DNA from: Thermus neutrinimicus | Lineage (GTDB): Bacteria > Deinococcota > Deinococci > Deinococcales > Thermaceae | Direction of reading: 5' to 3' | NCBI RefSeq assembly: GCF_022760955.1 | Contig: NZ_JAKTNU010000002.1 | Location: 175,789-239,788, forward strand | Length of the DNA: 64,000 bases | Part shown: one piece after another, positions 26,185 to 34,848 of the stretch | Layout of the letters: each line of letters begins with the position of its first letter | Numbering within the stretch: the first letter of the stretch is position 1 | Translations under genes and position numbers: made by a program | The notes under the pieces: generated by a model | Seen by the model: the letters and a program-made list of their open reading frames with translations, nothing else | Databases searched by the model: none | What the model was told of the DNA's origin: nothing

Positions 26185-27168
26185 ATGAAAAGCCCGGTTC
26201 GTGTGGCGGTCACCGGCGCTGCAGGCCAGATCGGTTACAGCCTTCTTTTCCGCATCGCCGCAGGCGAAATGCTGGGGAAGGACCAGCCCGTGATCCTTCA
26301 GCTCCTGGAGATTCCCCAGGCCCTGAGAGCCCTGGACGGCGTCATCATGGAGCTGGAGGACTGCGCCTTCCCCCTTTTGGCGGGGATCGTGGCCACGGAT
26401 GATCCCAAGGTGGCCTTTAAGGACGCCGACTACGCCCTTTTGGTGGGGGCGGCCCCCAGGAAGGCAGGCATGGAACGCCGTGACCTCCTGGAGATGAACG
26501 GCAGGATCTTCACCGAACAGGGACGGGCCCTGGCCGAGGTGGCCAAGCGGGACGTCAAGGTCCTGGTGGTGGGCAACCCCGCCAACACCAACGCCCTCAT
26601 CGCCTACAAAAACGCACAGGGCCTTGACCCGAAGAACTTCACCGCCATGACCCGGCTGGACCACAACCGGGCCAAGGCCCAGCTTTCCAAGAAGACGGGG
26701 GTCCCCGTGGACCGGATCCGCCGCATCGCCGTGTGGGGCAACCACTCCTCCACCATGTTCCCCGACCTCTTCCACGCGGAAGTGGACGGGAAACCCGCCT
26801 TGGAGCTGGTGGACATGGAGTGGTACGAGAAGGAGTTCATCCCCACCGTGGCCCAAAGGGGAGCGGCCATCATCCAGGCCCGGGGAGCCTCCAGCGCCGC
26901 CAGCGCCGCCAACGCCGCCATCGAGCACATCCGCGACTGGGCCCTGGGCACCCCTGAAGGGGACTGGGTTTCCATGGCCATCCCGTCGGATGGCGCCTAC
27001 GGGGTTCCCGAGGGGATCGTCTACTCCTTCCCCGTCACCGCGAAGGACGGGCGGTATGAGATCGTCCAGGGCCTGGAGATAGGCGACTTCGCCAGGAAGC
27101 GGATGGAGATCACCGCAAAGGAGCTTCTGGACGAGATGGAACAGGTGAAGGCCCTAGGGCTAATCTAG
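26185..27168 (+). CDS. mdh: Malate dehydrogenase
   Basis: This enzyme oxidises malate to oxaloacetate with NAD in the TCA cycle. The 327-residue protein closely matches the well-studied Thermus enzyme along its whole length, as I remember that sequence: [20 protein letters not shown] (Rossmann loop), [15 protein letters not shown] (mobile loop with the substrate Arg), [22 protein letters not shown] and [12 protein letters not shown], which holds the catalytic His. A strong ribosome site precedes it. A perfect hairpin follows the stop. The lysC-phosphoribosyltransferase unit is convergent. Confidence 0.97.
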   Translation: MKSPVRVAVTGAAGQIGYSLLFRIAAGEMLGKDQPVILQLLEIPQALRALDGVIMELEDCAFPLLAGIVATDDPKVAFKDADYALLVGAAPRKAGMERRDLLEMNGRIFTEQGRALAEVAKRDVKVLVVGNPANTNALIAYKNAQGLDPKNFTAMTRLDHNRAKAQLSKKTGVPVDRIRRIAVWGNHSSTMFPDLFHAEVDGKPALELVDMEWYEKEFIPTVAQRGAAIIQARGASSAASAANAAIEHIRDWALGTPEGDWVSMAIPSDGAYGVPEGIVYSFPVTAKDGRYEIVQGLEIGDFARKRMEITAKELLDEMEQVKALGLI

Positions 27169-27183
27169 GGCCTGGCCGGACCT

Positions 27184-27208
27184 CCGCCCAGGCCTTTGGC
27201 CTGGGCGG
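27184..27208. terminator. Bidirectional terminator between mdh and the phosphoribosyltransferase gene
   Basis: CCGCCCAGGCC and GGCCTGGGCGG form a perfect 11-base-pair stem with a TTT loop. It sits exactly between two convergent stop codons, so it can serve both strands. Only short U runs follow. Confidence 0.7.
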
Positions 27209-27210
27209 GG

Positions 27211-27675
27211 TCAGGTTTTGGGCCAGACCTCCGGGGCCCAGGGATAGACCACCCAGGCCTCCGTGGCCTCCGCGTACACGTCGGGTTGGTCCGGCACCCG
27301 GTTTCGGCCGGGCTTGAAGTGCAGGGTGGCCACCAGGGGAAACCCGCCCGCCTGCCGGACCCTGGCCTTCACCGCCAGGGCCGTCCGCCCCGAATCCCAT
27401 ACGTCATCCACCACCAGAACCCGCTTGCCGAAAAGCAACGGGTCCGGCGGAAACTGCAAGAACACGGGCTCAGGAAGGGTTTCCTCCCCCTCGTAGAACA
27501 TCACCGCCGCCGTGAGGATGTCCCGAGCCCCCAGGGCCTGGGCCAGAAGGGCGGTGGGGATGAGCCCACCCCGGGCGATCCCCAGGATGAGGTCAAACTC
27601 CTCCTCCTGAAGCCTACCGGCCAGATGGCGAACCAGGCGAAGGAGCCCCTCCCAGGAAAGGAAGTGCCTTTCCAT
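27211..27675 (-). CDS. Purine phosphoribosyltransferase
   Basis: This 154-residue type I phosphoribosyltransferase has the PRPP-binding motif VLVVDDVWDSGRTA at residues ~87-100 and the LILGIARGGLIPTALLA loop near the N terminus. It should salvage guanine, xanthine or hypoxanthine with PRPP. An aspartokinase and purine phosphoribosyltransferase operon has been described in Thermus flavus, and this gene matches it in position. The ATG overlaps the lysC stop by one base (TAATG). Confidence 0.88.
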   Translation of the reverse strand: MERHFLSWEGLLRLVRHLAGRLQEEEFDLILGIARGGLIPTALLAQALGARDILTAAVMFYEGEETLPEPVFLQFPPDPLLFGKRVLVVDDVWDSGRTALAVKARVRQAGGFPLVATLHFKPGRNRVPDQPDVYAEATEAWVVYPWAPEVWPKT

Positions 27676-28160
27676 TAGGGCCTATCCAGCTCGAAGGCCT
27701 GGTGCACCGCCTTTAAGGCGGCCTCCGCGTACTGGGCGGGGATGATGACGGAGATGCGCACCTCGCTGGTGGCGATCATCTCGATGTTGGCCCCGGTGGA
27801 GGCCACCGCCTGGAACATCCTGGCCGGGATCTCCGGGGCCGAGGCCAGGCCCACCCCCACGATGGACACCTTGGCGATATCGGGGCGGAGAAGGGCCTCT
27901 CCCCCGATCTCGGCCAAAACAGGCTCTAGGGCCTCGAGGGCCTCCTGGGCGAAATCCTTCTTCACGGTGAAGGCCATCTGCTGCCGGGAGGGATCGTGCC
28001 CGGGAACCCCCTGGATGATCATGTCCACGGCAATACCCCGCTCGGCCAGGGCCTGGAAGACCTTGGCGGCGATCCCCGGCTGGTCGGGGATACCGATAAG
28101 ACCGATCTGGGCGTGGTCCAGATCCAGGGCCACACCCGTCACCACCTTGCCCATTTCCAT
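27675..28160 (-). CDS. Aspartokinase beta subunit from internal in-frame start
   Basis: Inside lysC an ATG at 28160 is preceded by AAGGAGGT (28172 to 28165 on the minus strand), four bases upstream. Translation from it gives the last 161 residues, the two ACT domains alone. In Thermus and Bacillus, class II aspartokinases are alpha2-beta2 enzymes whose beta subunit is made exactly this way, and a 161-residue beta subunit is the length I recall for T. flavus. The strong ribosome site in mid-gene is seen directly; its use here is inferred from those relatives. Confidence 0.8.
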   Translation of the reverse strand: MEMGKVVTGVALDLDHAQIGLIGIPDQPGIAAKVFQALAERGIAVDMIIQGVPGHDPSRQQMAFTVKKDFAQEALEALEPVLAEIGGEALLRPDIAKVSIVGVGLASAPEIPARMFQAVASTGANIEMIATSEVRISVIIPAQYAEAALKAVHQAFELDRP

Positions 28161-28892
28161 GTTGACCTCCTTCACCAGGGTACCGGGGTTATAGGAGAAG
28201 CTGGAGCGCACGTGGAGCACCACCCCGTAACGCTTGGCATAGTACACCGCCCGGGGGTGAAGGACCCTGGCCCCCAGGGCAGCCATCTCCAGCATCTGGT
28301 CGTAGCCGATCACCTCCAGCTTCCGGGCCTCGGGAATCAGGTGGGGGTCCGTGGTGTAAACCCCTTCCGTGTCCGTGTAGATCTCGCACTCCTTGGCCCC
28401 CAGGGCAGCGGCGATGGCCACGGCGGTGGTGTCCGACCCCCCCCGGCCCAAGGTGGTGATCTCCCCCTCGGGGGTGGTGCCCATGAAACCGGCGATCACC
28501 GCCACATACCCTCCTTCCAAAACCTCCTGAATGCGGCTAGGGTTCACCTCGAGGATCCGGGCATCGCCAAAGCGGCCATCCGTGACGATGCCAATCTGGT
28601 GTTGCACAAAACCCTTAGCCGGGATGCCCATGGCCCAAAGCTGCATGGAAAGGAGGGCCACGGAAACCTGCTCCCCGGTGGTGGTGAGGAGGTCCAGCTC
28701 CCGGAAGGGCGGTCTCGGGTTCACCCGCTTGGCCAGGGCGATGAGCTCGTCGGTGGTGTGGCCCATGGCGGAAACCACCACCGCCAGCCTATGCCCCTTT
28801 TCCCGGTAATGGGCGATGCGCTGGGCCACCTTGTGGATGCGCTCCAGGTCGCCCACGGAGGTGCCGCCATATTTTTGCACGACCAGGGACAC
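27675..28892 (-). CDS. lysC: Aspartokinase (alpha subunit, with internal beta start)
   Basis: This enzyme phosphorylates aspartate for threonine, methionine and lysine-family synthesis; Thermus itself makes lysine through alpha-aminoadipate. The 405-residue protein starts SLVVQKYGGTSVGDLERI, the kinase signature, has GRGGSDTTAVAIAAALGA in the catalytic domain, and ends with two ACT domains (about 265-405) that bind threonine. The GTG at 28892 is chosen because AAAGGAGG precedes it and the length equals the known Thermus enzyme. A short stem, CCGCCC and GGGCGG at 28906-28920, lies just before the ribosome site and could affect translation. Confidence 0.95.
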   Translation of the reverse strand: MSLVVQKYGGTSVGDLERIHKVAQRIAHYREKGHRLAVVVSAMGHTTDELIALAKRVNPRPPFRELDLLTTTGEQVSVALLSMQLWAMGIPAKGFVQHQIGIVTDGRFGDARILEVNPSRIQEVLEGGYVAVIAGFMGTTPEGEITTLGRGGSDTTAVAIAAALGAKECEIYTDTEGVYTTDPHLIPEARKLEVIGYDQMLEMAALGARVLHPRAVYYAKRYGVVLHVRSSFSYNPGTLVKEVNMEMGKVVTGVALDLDHAQIGLIGIPDQPGIAAKVFQALAERGIAVDMIIQGVPGHDPSRQQMAFTVKKDFAQEALEALEPVLAEIGGEALLRPDIAKVSIVGVGLASAPEIPARMFQAVASTGANIEMIATSEVRISVIIPAQYAEAALKAVHQAFELDRP

Positions 28893-28943
28893 GCTTGCCT
28901 CCTTTCCGCCCAAGGGGCGGCTTGAAAAGGAATAGTATCACAT

Positions 28944-28972
28944 TTGCCCCTTCACCCCAAGCCCCGTATCCT
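28944..28972 (+). promoter_or_regulatory. Predicted promoter of rsmC
   Basis: TTGCCC (28944-28949), a 17-base spacer and TATCCT (28967-28972) point to transcription from about 28979, directly before the rsmC start region. Confidence 0.6.
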
Positions 28973-28984
28973 TGGCGTGTGGGC

Positions 28985-30109
28985 ATGACCCTAGCGGAGT
29001 ACCACCGCCTCACCCCCCTGCCCCGGCCCGGGGGGGTGCTTTACGTGAAGCCGGGGGCCCGGGGGTACCGGGACCCGGTTTACGAGGCCCTCCAGGCCGC
29101 CGTGGCCCCCTTTGGCCAAAGAGCCTTGGACCTGAATCCCGGGGTGGGTCTGGCCAGCCTGCCCCTGGAGGGCCGGATGGAGGTGGCGAGACTGGAAACC
29201 TCCAGGGCCGCCTTCCGTTGCCTTCAGGCCAGCGGCCTCGAGGCCCGCCTGGCCCCTCCTTGGGAGGCGGAGGAAAACGCCTTCGACCTGGTGGTCCTGG
29301 CCCTGCCCGCAGGCCGGGGCACCGCCTACGTGCAGGCCACCTTGGCGGCTGCCGCCCGGGCCTTGAGGATGGGGGGGCGGGCCTACCTGGCTGGGGACAA
29401 GAACAAGGGCTTTGAGCGCTACTTCAAGGAGGCCCAGGCCCTTCTGGGCTACGGCACGGTCCTAAAGCGGGTGGGCCCGGTGCGGGTGGCCCTTTTGGAA
29501 AAGGAACGGGAAGCGCCACCCCTACCTCCCCTCTGGCACCAGTTCCAGGCAAGGCTTTTGGGGGAGGCCTTGGCCTTCTTTCACCTTCCTGGGGTCTTTT
29601 CCGCAGGGAAGGTGGACAGGGCCTCGGTGCTTCTCCTGGAAGCCCTGCTGGGGGAGGTGGGCCGGGAAGGCATCCAGGGCAGGCGCATCCTGGACCTGGG
29701 GGCAGGCTACGGAGCCCTCACCCTGCCCCTGGCCCGGCTTGGGGGGGAGGTGACGGCCCTCGAGGACGACCTGGTCTCGGTCCTTTCCTTGGAAAGGAGC
29801 CTGGCGGAAAACCGCCTTACCGCCCGGGTGCTCCACTCCGACGTGGACGAGGCCTTGACAGAAGGCGAGGTATTTGACATCATAGTTACGAATCCCCCCT
29901 TTCACGTGGGGGGAGCGGTCATCCTGGATGTGGCCCAGGCCTTCGTGGAAGCGGCGGCGGCCCGGCTGAAGCCGGGCGGTGGGTTTTTCCTGGTGGCAAA
30001 CCCCTTTCTCAAGTACGAACCCCTACTGGAAGAGCGCTTTGGCGCTTTCAGGACGCTTTTGGTGAGGGAGTACAAGGTGCTTTTCGCCGAGAAGGCCAAA
30101 CGGGGATGA
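28985..30109 (+). CDS. rsmC: 16S rRNA (guanine-N2) methyltransferase RsmC
   Basis: RsmC methylates G1207 of 16S rRNA in the small subunit. The 374-residue protein has two tandem methyltransferase-like domains. The N-terminal one is degenerate. The C-terminal one has the SAM motif ILDLGAGYGALTLPLA (near residue 240) and the NPPF catalytic motif in FDIIVTNPPFHVGGAV. The length and sequence agree with the T. thermophilus RsmC whose structure is known, and that gene also lies between the aspartokinase and sigA genes. A GTG two codons upstream (28979) is an alternative leaderless start. Confidence 0.93.
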   Translation: MTLAEYHRLTPLPRPGGVLYVKPGARGYRDPVYEALQAAVAPFGQRALDLNPGVGLASLPLEGRMEVARLETSRAAFRCLQASGLEARLAPPWEAEENAFDLVVLALPAGRGTAYVQATLAAAARALRMGGRAYLAGDKNKGFERYFKEAQALLGYGTVLKRVGPVRVALLEKEREAPPLPPLWHQFQARLLGEALAFFHLPGVFSAGKVDRASVLLLEALLGEVGREGIQGRRILDLGAGYGALTLPLARLGGEVTALEDDLVSVLSLERSLAENRLTARVLHSDVDEALTEGEVFDIIVTNPPFHVGGAVILDVAQAFVEAAAARLKPGGGFFLVANPFLKYEPLLEERFGAFRTLLVREYKVLFAEKAKRG

Positions 30110-30133
30110 AAACCCCAAGGAGGGAGGTCTGCG

Positions 30134-31627
30134 TTGAAGAAGACCAAGAGCAAGGTGAAGCAGGTTGCCGCTCACGAAGAGGAAAAGGTGGCCCTCCAGA
30201 CCCAAGAACCCGCCACCGCCACGGAAAAAATCCCCAAGGCGGGGTCTAAGGGAGACACCTCCAAAAACCGGAAGAAGGCCCCACCGGCCCCCCTGGAGGC
30301 AGACGGGGAAACCCCTCCTGAGGAGGAGGTAGCGGCCGTGGCCCAGGATTCCCTCCCAAGCCCCCTCGAGGAGGCCTTGGAGGAACCCCACCTGGAGGCG
30401 GAGGAGCCCGACCTTGCCCCCGAGATCTTCCTGGACGAGCCCTTGGATCCCATAGCGGACGAGGGCTACCTGGAAGCCGACGACCTCCTCCTCCCCGGGG
30501 AAGGTCCCTCCCCGGACTACCTGGGCGGGGTGGAAGAGGAGCTCTTCGAGGAAGAGGAGGAGCTCGCCCTGCCCAAGGTTTCCACCTCCGATCCCGTGCG
30601 CCAGTACCTGCACGAGATCGGCCAGGTCCCCCTCCTCACCTTGGAGGAGGAGATCGAGCTGGCCAGGAAGGTGGAGGAGGGGATGGAGGCCATCAAAAAG
30701 CTCTCCGAGGCCACGGGGCTGGACCAGGACCTGATCCGGGAGGTGGTGCGGGCCAAGATCCTGGGGACGGCCCGCGTCGCCCAGATCCCCGGCCTAAAGG
30801 AGAGGCTGGACCCCAAGACGGTGGAGGAGATTGACCAAAAGCTCAAAAGCCTTCCCAAGGAGCTTAAGCGCTACCTGCACCTCGCCCGCGAGGGGGAGGC
30901 CGCCAGGCAACACCTCATAGAGGCCAACCTGAGGCTGGTGGTGTCCATCGCCAAAAAGTACACCGGCCGCGGGCTCTCATTCCTGGATCTGATCCAGGAA
31001 GGTAACCAAGGCCTCATCCGGGCCGTGGAAAAGTTCGAGTACAAGCGGCGCTTTAAGTTCTCCACCTACGCCACCTGGTGGATCCGCCAGGCCATCAACC
31101 GAGCCATCGCCGACCAGGCCCGCACTATCCGCATCCCCGTCCACATGGTGGAGACCATCAACAAGCTCTCCCGCACCGCCCGCACCCTCCAACAGGAACT
31201 GGGCCGCGAGCCCACCTACGAGGAGATCGCTGAGGCCATGGGCCCGGGCTGGGACGCCAAGCGGGTGGAGGAGACCCTCAAGATCGCCCAGGAACCCGTT
31301 TCCCTGGAAACCCCCATTGGGGACGAGAAGGACAGCTTCTACGGGGACTTCATCCCCGACGAGAACCTTCCCTCCCCCGTGGACGCCGCCGCCCAGAGCC
31401 TCCTGGCGGAGGAGCTGGAAAAGGCCCTTTCCAAGCTCTCCGAACGCGAGGCCATGGTGCTGAAGCTCCGCAAAGGGCTGATCGACGGGCGGGAGCACAC
31501 CCTCGAGGAGGTGGGGGCCTACTTCGGGGTCACCCGGGAGCGGATCCGCCAGATTGAGAACAAGGCCCTGAGGAAACTCAAGTACCACGAGTCCCGCACC
31601 CGGAAGCTCAGGGACTTCCTGGATTAG
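30134..31627 (+). CDS. sigA: Primary sigma factor SigA with long acidic N-terminal region
   Basis: This is the housekeeping sigma factor of RNA polymerase. From about residue 150 ([14 protein letters not shown]) to the end it is nearly identical to Thermus SigA: region 2 with [19 protein letters not shown] and [18 protein letters not shown], which melts the -10; region 3; and region 4 with [18 protein letters not shown], which reads the -35. The ~150 residues before it are acidic and low in complexity and are longer than in the 423-residue T. thermophilus protein. The TTG start follows AAGGAGGGAGGT at a good distance, and no ATG or GTG upstream is in frame. It ends four bases inside the convergent phosphoesterase gene. 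Confidence 0.96.
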   Translation: MKKTKSKVKQVAAHEEEKVALQTQEPATATEKIPKAGSKGDTSKNRKKAPPAPLEADGETPPEEEVAAVAQDSLPSPLEEALEEPHLEAEEPDLAPEIFLDEPLDPIADEGYLEADDLLLPGEGPSPDYLGGVEEELFEEEEELALPKVSTSDPVRQYLHEIGQVPLLTLEEEIELARKVEEGMEAIKKLSEATGLDQDLIREVVRAKILGTARVAQIPGLKERLDPKTVEEIDQKLKSLPKELKRYLHLAREGEAARQHLIEANLRLVVSIAKKYTGRGLSFLDLIQEGNQGLIRAVEKFEYKRRFKFSTYATWWIRQAINRAIADQARTIRIPVHMVETINKLSRTARTLQQELGREPTYEEIAEAMGPGWDAKRVEETLKIAQEPVSLETPIGDEKDSFYGDFIPDENLPSPVDAAAQSLLAEELEKALSKLSEREAMVLKLRKGLIDGREHTLEEVGAYFGVTRERIRQIENKALRKLKYHESRTRKLRDFLD

Positions 31628-32124
31628 CCAAGGGCGAGGGGAAAACGGGCCACCTCCTGGAGGTGGCCCTCGTTCTCGTCCCGCACCAAGGCCACCTCCC
31701 TCACCCAAAAGGAGCGCCTCGGGGATGGAGGAAGCTCTTTTGCCAGCCTCCTCGCCTCCTCCTCGGATAGCCCCAGGGCCAAGGTGATGTGGGGTAGGTA
31801 GCTGGGCCCCTCGATCTCCTTCAGGGGCGGGGCCAAGGGCTCCAGGGCGTGGTAGAGGCGCCGGAAGGGGGTACCCCCGTAGGCCCTCAGGTAGACCACC
31901 CCCTGGGGGAAATACCCCCACCCCCCGAGGCGCAGGCGAAAGGGGGCATGGCCCCGAAGAATCCCCGCAAGGGCGATCTTCAGGGCCTCCTCCTCGTAGG
32001 GCCAATCAAAGGGCTGGCGCAGGTTAAGGTGCGGGGGGCCGAAGCCCCTGATCCCATGGGAGGCCTGAAGCTCCTCCAAAAAACGCCTCAGGTCCTCCGG
32101 AGGCCACACCAACACCCCATACAC
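31624..32124 (-). CDS. 2H phosphoesterase (2'-5' RNA ligase family)
   Basis: This protein has the two HxT/N motifs of 2H phosphoesterases, PHLNLR near residue 33 and LPHITLA near residue 113, each giving one catalytic His. Family members (ThpR/LigT) open cyclic phosphodiesters or join 2'-5' RNA ends; the cellular substrate is uncertain. I place the start at the GTG 32124 (166 residues) because TATACT lies six bases before it on the minus strand, the leaderless pattern common in this window. A TTG at 32154 would add ten residues. Confidence 0.8.
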   Translation of the reverse strand: MYGVLVWPPEDLRRFLEELQASHGIRGFGPPHLNLRQPFDWPYEEEALKIALAGILRGHAPFRLRLGGWGYFPQGVVYLRAYGGTPFRRLYHALEPLAPPLKEIEGPSYLPHITLALGLSEEEARRLAKELPPSPRRSFWVREVALVRDENEGHLQEVARFPLALG

Positions 32125-32201
32125 GCCGTCAGTATACCCGCTGGGCCTACCCAAGCCCTCATCGGGTGGGCTCGAGGAAACCCCCCTCTACCCCGCTTTC
32201 C

Positions 32202-32234
32202 AGGACATATTACCCTTGACTTAAGCGCTAACAG
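32202..32234 (+). promoter_or_regulatory. Putative activator site and -10 of the pentaheme cytochrome gene
   Basis: AGGACATATTACCC (32202-32215) resembles the two palindromic sites upstream of the kinase gene and the psr operon, with GGACAT identical in all three. TAACAG, 13 bases downstream at 32229-32234, could be the -10. Transcription from about 32241 would give a 27-base leader that includes AAGGAGG. The palindrome is imperfect here, so this is the weakest of the three sites. Confidence 0.45.
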
Positions 32235-32267
32235 GGGTGTGAACTATCCTTGTAAGGAGGTGGCTTT

Positions 32268-33383
32268 ATGAAAAGAGCCCTACTGGCCCTGCTGGCCCTT
32301 GGTCTGATGGTGGCCTTGTCCAACAAGGAGGCCATCCAAAAGGAGTGGGAGCAAAGCGCCCACAACAACGGGGTGATGGGGGCCAAAACCCTGAGCGTGG
32401 CCACGGTGGAAGCCCGGGCCGAGGCCGCCGCCCACTGCGCCCGTTGCCACAGTGAGCAGGGCTTCATCGCCTGGCTGGATCAGCTCAAAAAGGGCAACCC
32501 CGGGAACCTGGTGGGCCCGGACGGCAAGCCGGCCACTGTGGACTACCTCAAATCCCTGGGCCTGACCAGGGATCAGGTGAAGCCCGTCACCTGCAAGGCC
32601 TGCCATGACGAGGACGGGGATCTGCGCCTGGCCAACGACACCCCCATACTTCCCTCGGGGTTTAAGGCCACGGCCGTGGGCAACGCCGCCCTGTGCATCA
32701 CCTGCCACAACAGCCGAAACGGCCGCATCGCCTGGAACACCGAGGACCCAGGCCGCTACACCTACCCCCATGCCTCGAGTCAAGGGGACGTGATCCTGGG
32801 CAAAAACGCCTTCTTCGTAGACGACTCCAAGGAGTGGCCCAACCCCCACGCCTTCTTCACCGGGAACGCCTGCTCCACCTGCCACATGAGCCTGGCGGGG
32901 ACCGGGGAGTATTCCAGCCACACCTTCAAGACCCCGGAAAACCTCTGCGCCTCCTGTCACGGCGCCAAGTACACCAAGGAAATGGTCCAGGAAAACACCG
33001 CCCACCTCCTCTCCCTACTGCGCAGCAAGGTAAACGCCCGGGTACTTGCAGTTAGGGACCGCATCAAGACCGTGCGGGCCTACCACCCCGAAACCGGCCA
33101 GTTCATCCCCAACACCCCGGTAAAGGCCCCGGTTTACCGGGTAGAGATCGTTTCCATCGCCGGGCAGATCGCCTTCAAGATGACGCTCACCGACGGCACC
33201 GTGCTCCACAGCCAGCTTGGGGACATCCGGGACGAAAAGGGCCAGCCGGTCTTCCCCACCAAGGACCCCATCGTCCGGGCCAGTTGGAACTACCTGCTCT
33301 TGGAGAACGACGGCTCCAAGGGCGTGCACAACCCCACCTACACCCGCGCCGTCCTCCTGGCCACCCTGAACGCCCTAGAGTGA
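32268..33383 (+). CDS. Periplasmic pentaheme c-type cytochrome
   Basis: This 371-residue exported protein has a Sec signal (MKRALLALLALGLMVALS) and five CxxCH haem-attachment motifs, at Cys57 (CARCH), Cys109 (CKACH), Cys143 (CITCH), Cys202 (CSTCH) and Cys227 (CASCH). The last ~130 residues have no haem motif and look mostly beta. It should pass electrons between the quinone pool or a reductase and a periplasmic acceptor. I cannot assign it to a named multihaem family. The ATG follows AAGGAGG. The upstream site is shared with the psr operon, so it may work in the same anaerobic electron chain. A 12-base-pair terminator follows. Confidence 0.82.
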   Translation: MKRALLALLALGLMVALSNKEAIQKEWEQSAHNNGVMGAKTLSVATVEARAEAAAHCARCHSEQGFIAWLDQLKKGNPGNLVGPDGKPATVDYLKSLGLTRDQVKPVTCKACHDEDGDLRLANDTPILPSGFKATAVGNAALCITCHNSRNGRIAWNTEDPGRYTYPHASSQGDVILGKNAFFVDDSKEWPNPHAFFTGNACSTCHMSLAGTGEYSSHTFKTPENLCASCHGAKYTKEMVQENTAHLLSLLRSKVNARVLAVRDRIKTVRAYHPETGQFIPNTPVKAPVYRVEIVSIAGQIAFKMTLTDGTVLHSQLGDIRDEKGQPVFPTKDPIVRASWNYLLLENDGSKGVHNPTYTRAVLLATLNALE

Positions 33384-33394
33384 TCCCCCTGCGG

Positions 33395-33422
33395 TGGCCC
33401 CGGGGGATGTCCCCCGGGGCCA
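33395..33422 (+). terminator. Hairpin terminator of the cytochrome gene
   Basis: TGGCCCCGGGGG and CCCCCGGGGCCA form a perfect 12-base-pair stem around ATGT, 11 bases after the cytochrome stop. No U tract follows, as in several stem-loops of this genome. It overlaps the region where the ndx4 -35 would lie. Confidence 0.6.
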
Positions 33423-33441
33423 TTGGCCTTAACATGGGAGC

Positions 33442-33930
33442 GTGAGCCGCACCTACCTCTACCGGGGCCGCATCCTGAACCTGGCCTTAGAGGGCCGCTA
33501 TGAGATTGTAGAACACAAGCCCGCGGTGGCCATCGTAGCCGTGCGGGACGGAAGGATGCTCTTCGTGCGCCAGCACCGCCCGGCGGTGGGACTCGCTCCT
33601 CTGGAGATCCCCGCAGGGCTCATAGAACCCGGAGAGGACCCCCTGGAGGCTGCCCGCCGGGAGCTGGCCGAGGAAACCGGGCTTGCGGGGGATCTTGCGC
33701 CCCTTTTCAGCTACTACGTCTCCCCGGGCTTCACCGACGAAAAGACCCACGTCTTCCTGGCCAGCAACCTGAGGGAGGCCCAGGCCACCCCGGACGAAGA
33801 CGAGGAGATCCAGGTGGTCTGGCTGGAGCCGGAAAAGGCCTTAGAGATGCACCAGAAGGGCGAGGTGGAGTTTTCCGCCACCGGCCTGGTGGGCGTGCTC
33901 TACTACCATGCTTTTCTCCGAGGTCGCTGA
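33442..33930 (+). CDS. ndx4: ADP-ribose pyrophosphatase (Nudix), Ndx4-like
   Basis: It hydrolyses ADP-ribose to AMP and ribose 5-phosphate. The 162-residue Nudix protein has the Nudix box GLIEPGEDPLEAARRELAEE (residues ~64-83) followed by TG. It is very similar throughout to T. thermophilus Ndx4 as I recall it (EGRYEIVEHKPAVAIVAV and FSATGLVGVLYYHAFLRGR). The GTG start lacks a ribosome site; TAACAT at 33430-33435 lies seven bases before it, the leaderless pattern. An ATG at 33434 leads straight to a stop and is not used. The end overlaps ribF by 23 bases. Confidence 0.9.
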   Translation: MSRTYLYRGRILNLALEGRYEIVEHKPAVAIVAVRDGRMLFVRQHRPAVGLAPLEIPAGLIEPGEDPLEAARRELAEETGLAGDLAPLFSYYVSPGFTDEKTHVFLASNLREAQATPDEDEEIQVVWLEPEKALEMHQKGEVEFSATGLVGVLYYHAFLRGR

Positions 33931-34792
33931 CGTTCCCCAGGGGGCCAAGGTGGTGGCGGTGGGCTCCTTTGACGGGGTGCACCTGGGCCATCAGCACCTT
34001 CTCCACCAGGCCCTGGCCGAGGCCAAAAGCCTCCACCAGCCCCTCCTGGTCTACACCTTTGACCCTCCCACCAAGGTCTTCACCCGGGGAGAAGGGTTCC
34101 TGATGGACCTAACGGAGAAGGTGGAGGCCCTCAGGGCCCTCGGGGTGGAGCTGATCCTGGCGGTGGCCTTCAACGAAACCTTTGCCCAAAGGGAGGCGGG
34201 GGAGTTCCTGGAGGACCTCAGAAGGCTTGGAGCCAGCCGCATCTATGTGGGGGAAGACTTCCGATTTGGCAAGGGCCGGGGCGGTGGCCCGGAGGATCTG
34301 GCCCAGGTGGCCCCGGTACGCACCGTTCCCCTTCTAACCCTGGGAGGGGAACCGGTGAAGAGCAGCCGCATCCGTGCCCTTTTGCAAGAGGGCCGGGTGG
34401 AGGAGGCCCGCCACCTTCTGGGCCGGCCCTATGGGGCCTATGGGGTGGTGGTGGAAGGGGACAAGCTGGGGAGGAGACTGGGCTTTCCCACCGCCAACCT
34501 GGCCGTCCATCCGCAGAAGATCCTCCCGCCAGGGGTGTTTGCGGTGGAGGCCCAGGGATCCTTTGGCCGCCACAGAGGGGTGGCCAACGTGGGCACCAGG
34601 CCCACGGTAAACGGCATGGAAAGGAGGCTGGAGGTGCACCTTCTGGGCTTTGCCGGGGAGCTTTACGGGGAGGAGATGCGCCTGTCCTTCCTCAAGCGCC
34701 TGCGGGAGGAGAGGCGCTTCGAAAGCCTCGAGGAGCTCAAGGCCCAGATCGCCCAGGATGTGGCCTCGGCCCGGGCCTTCTTTGGCCTCTAG
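33908..34792 (+). CDS. ribF: Bifunctional riboflavin kinase / FAD synthetase
   Basis: RibF phosphorylates riboflavin to FMN and adenylates FMN to FAD. The 294-residue protein has the N-terminal nucleotidyltransferase domain (VAVGSFDGVHLGHQHLL, FAQREAGEFL, VGEDFRFGKG) and the C-terminal flavokinase domain (GRRLGFPTANLAVHPQKILP, VGTRPTVNG, EVHLLGF). Length and order are standard. It is translationally coupled to ndx4. FAD made here would serve the flavoproteins of the cell; no specific link to the neighbours is needed. Confidence 0.95.
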   Translation: MLFSEVADVPQGAKVVAVGSFDGVHLGHQHLLHQALAEAKSLHQPLLVYTFDPPTKVFTRGEGFLMDLTEKVEALRALGVELILAVAFNETFAQREAGEFLEDLRRLGASRIYVGEDFRFGKGRGGGPEDLAQVAPVRTVPLLTLGGEPVKSSRIRALLQEGRVEEARHLLGRPYGAYGVVVEGDKLGRRLGFPTANLAVHPQKILPPGVFAVEAQGSFGRHRGVANVGTRPTVNGMERRLEVHLLGFAGELYGEEMRLSFLKRLREERRFESLEELKAQIAQDVASARAFFGL

Positions 34793-34808
34793 GTGGCCCT
34801 TCCCTTCC

Positions 34809-34842
34809 GGGGACATCCTTCCCCAAGGAACCCGGGTAGGCT
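34809..34842 (+). promoter_or_regulatory. Palindromic activator site and -10 of the sensor kinase gene
   Basis: GGGGA (34809-34813) and TCCCC (34820-34824) are perfect inverted arms around CATCCT. The core GGGACATCCTTCCC (34810-34823) differs at one position from that before the psr operon. TAGGCT (34837-34842) begins 13 bases after the core, and seven bases later is the GTG start. There is no -35 hexamer; the palindrome occupies its place, as in activator-dependent promoters. This suggests autoregulation by the NarL-like regulator. Confidence 0.6.
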
Positions 34843-34848
34843 GGAATC

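Noticed and set aside
32221..32231. AAGCGCT near the cytochrome promoter as a second operator for the LacI-type regulator
   Set aside because: Only the central six bases are palindromic and the flanks do not match the operator at 5307-5331. It could be chance.
32245..32250. TATCCT upstream of the pentaheme cytochrome as its -10
   Set aside because: It would start transcription inside the ribosome binding site, and TTGACT at 32216 is 23 bases away, too far for a -35. TAACAG at 32229 fits better.
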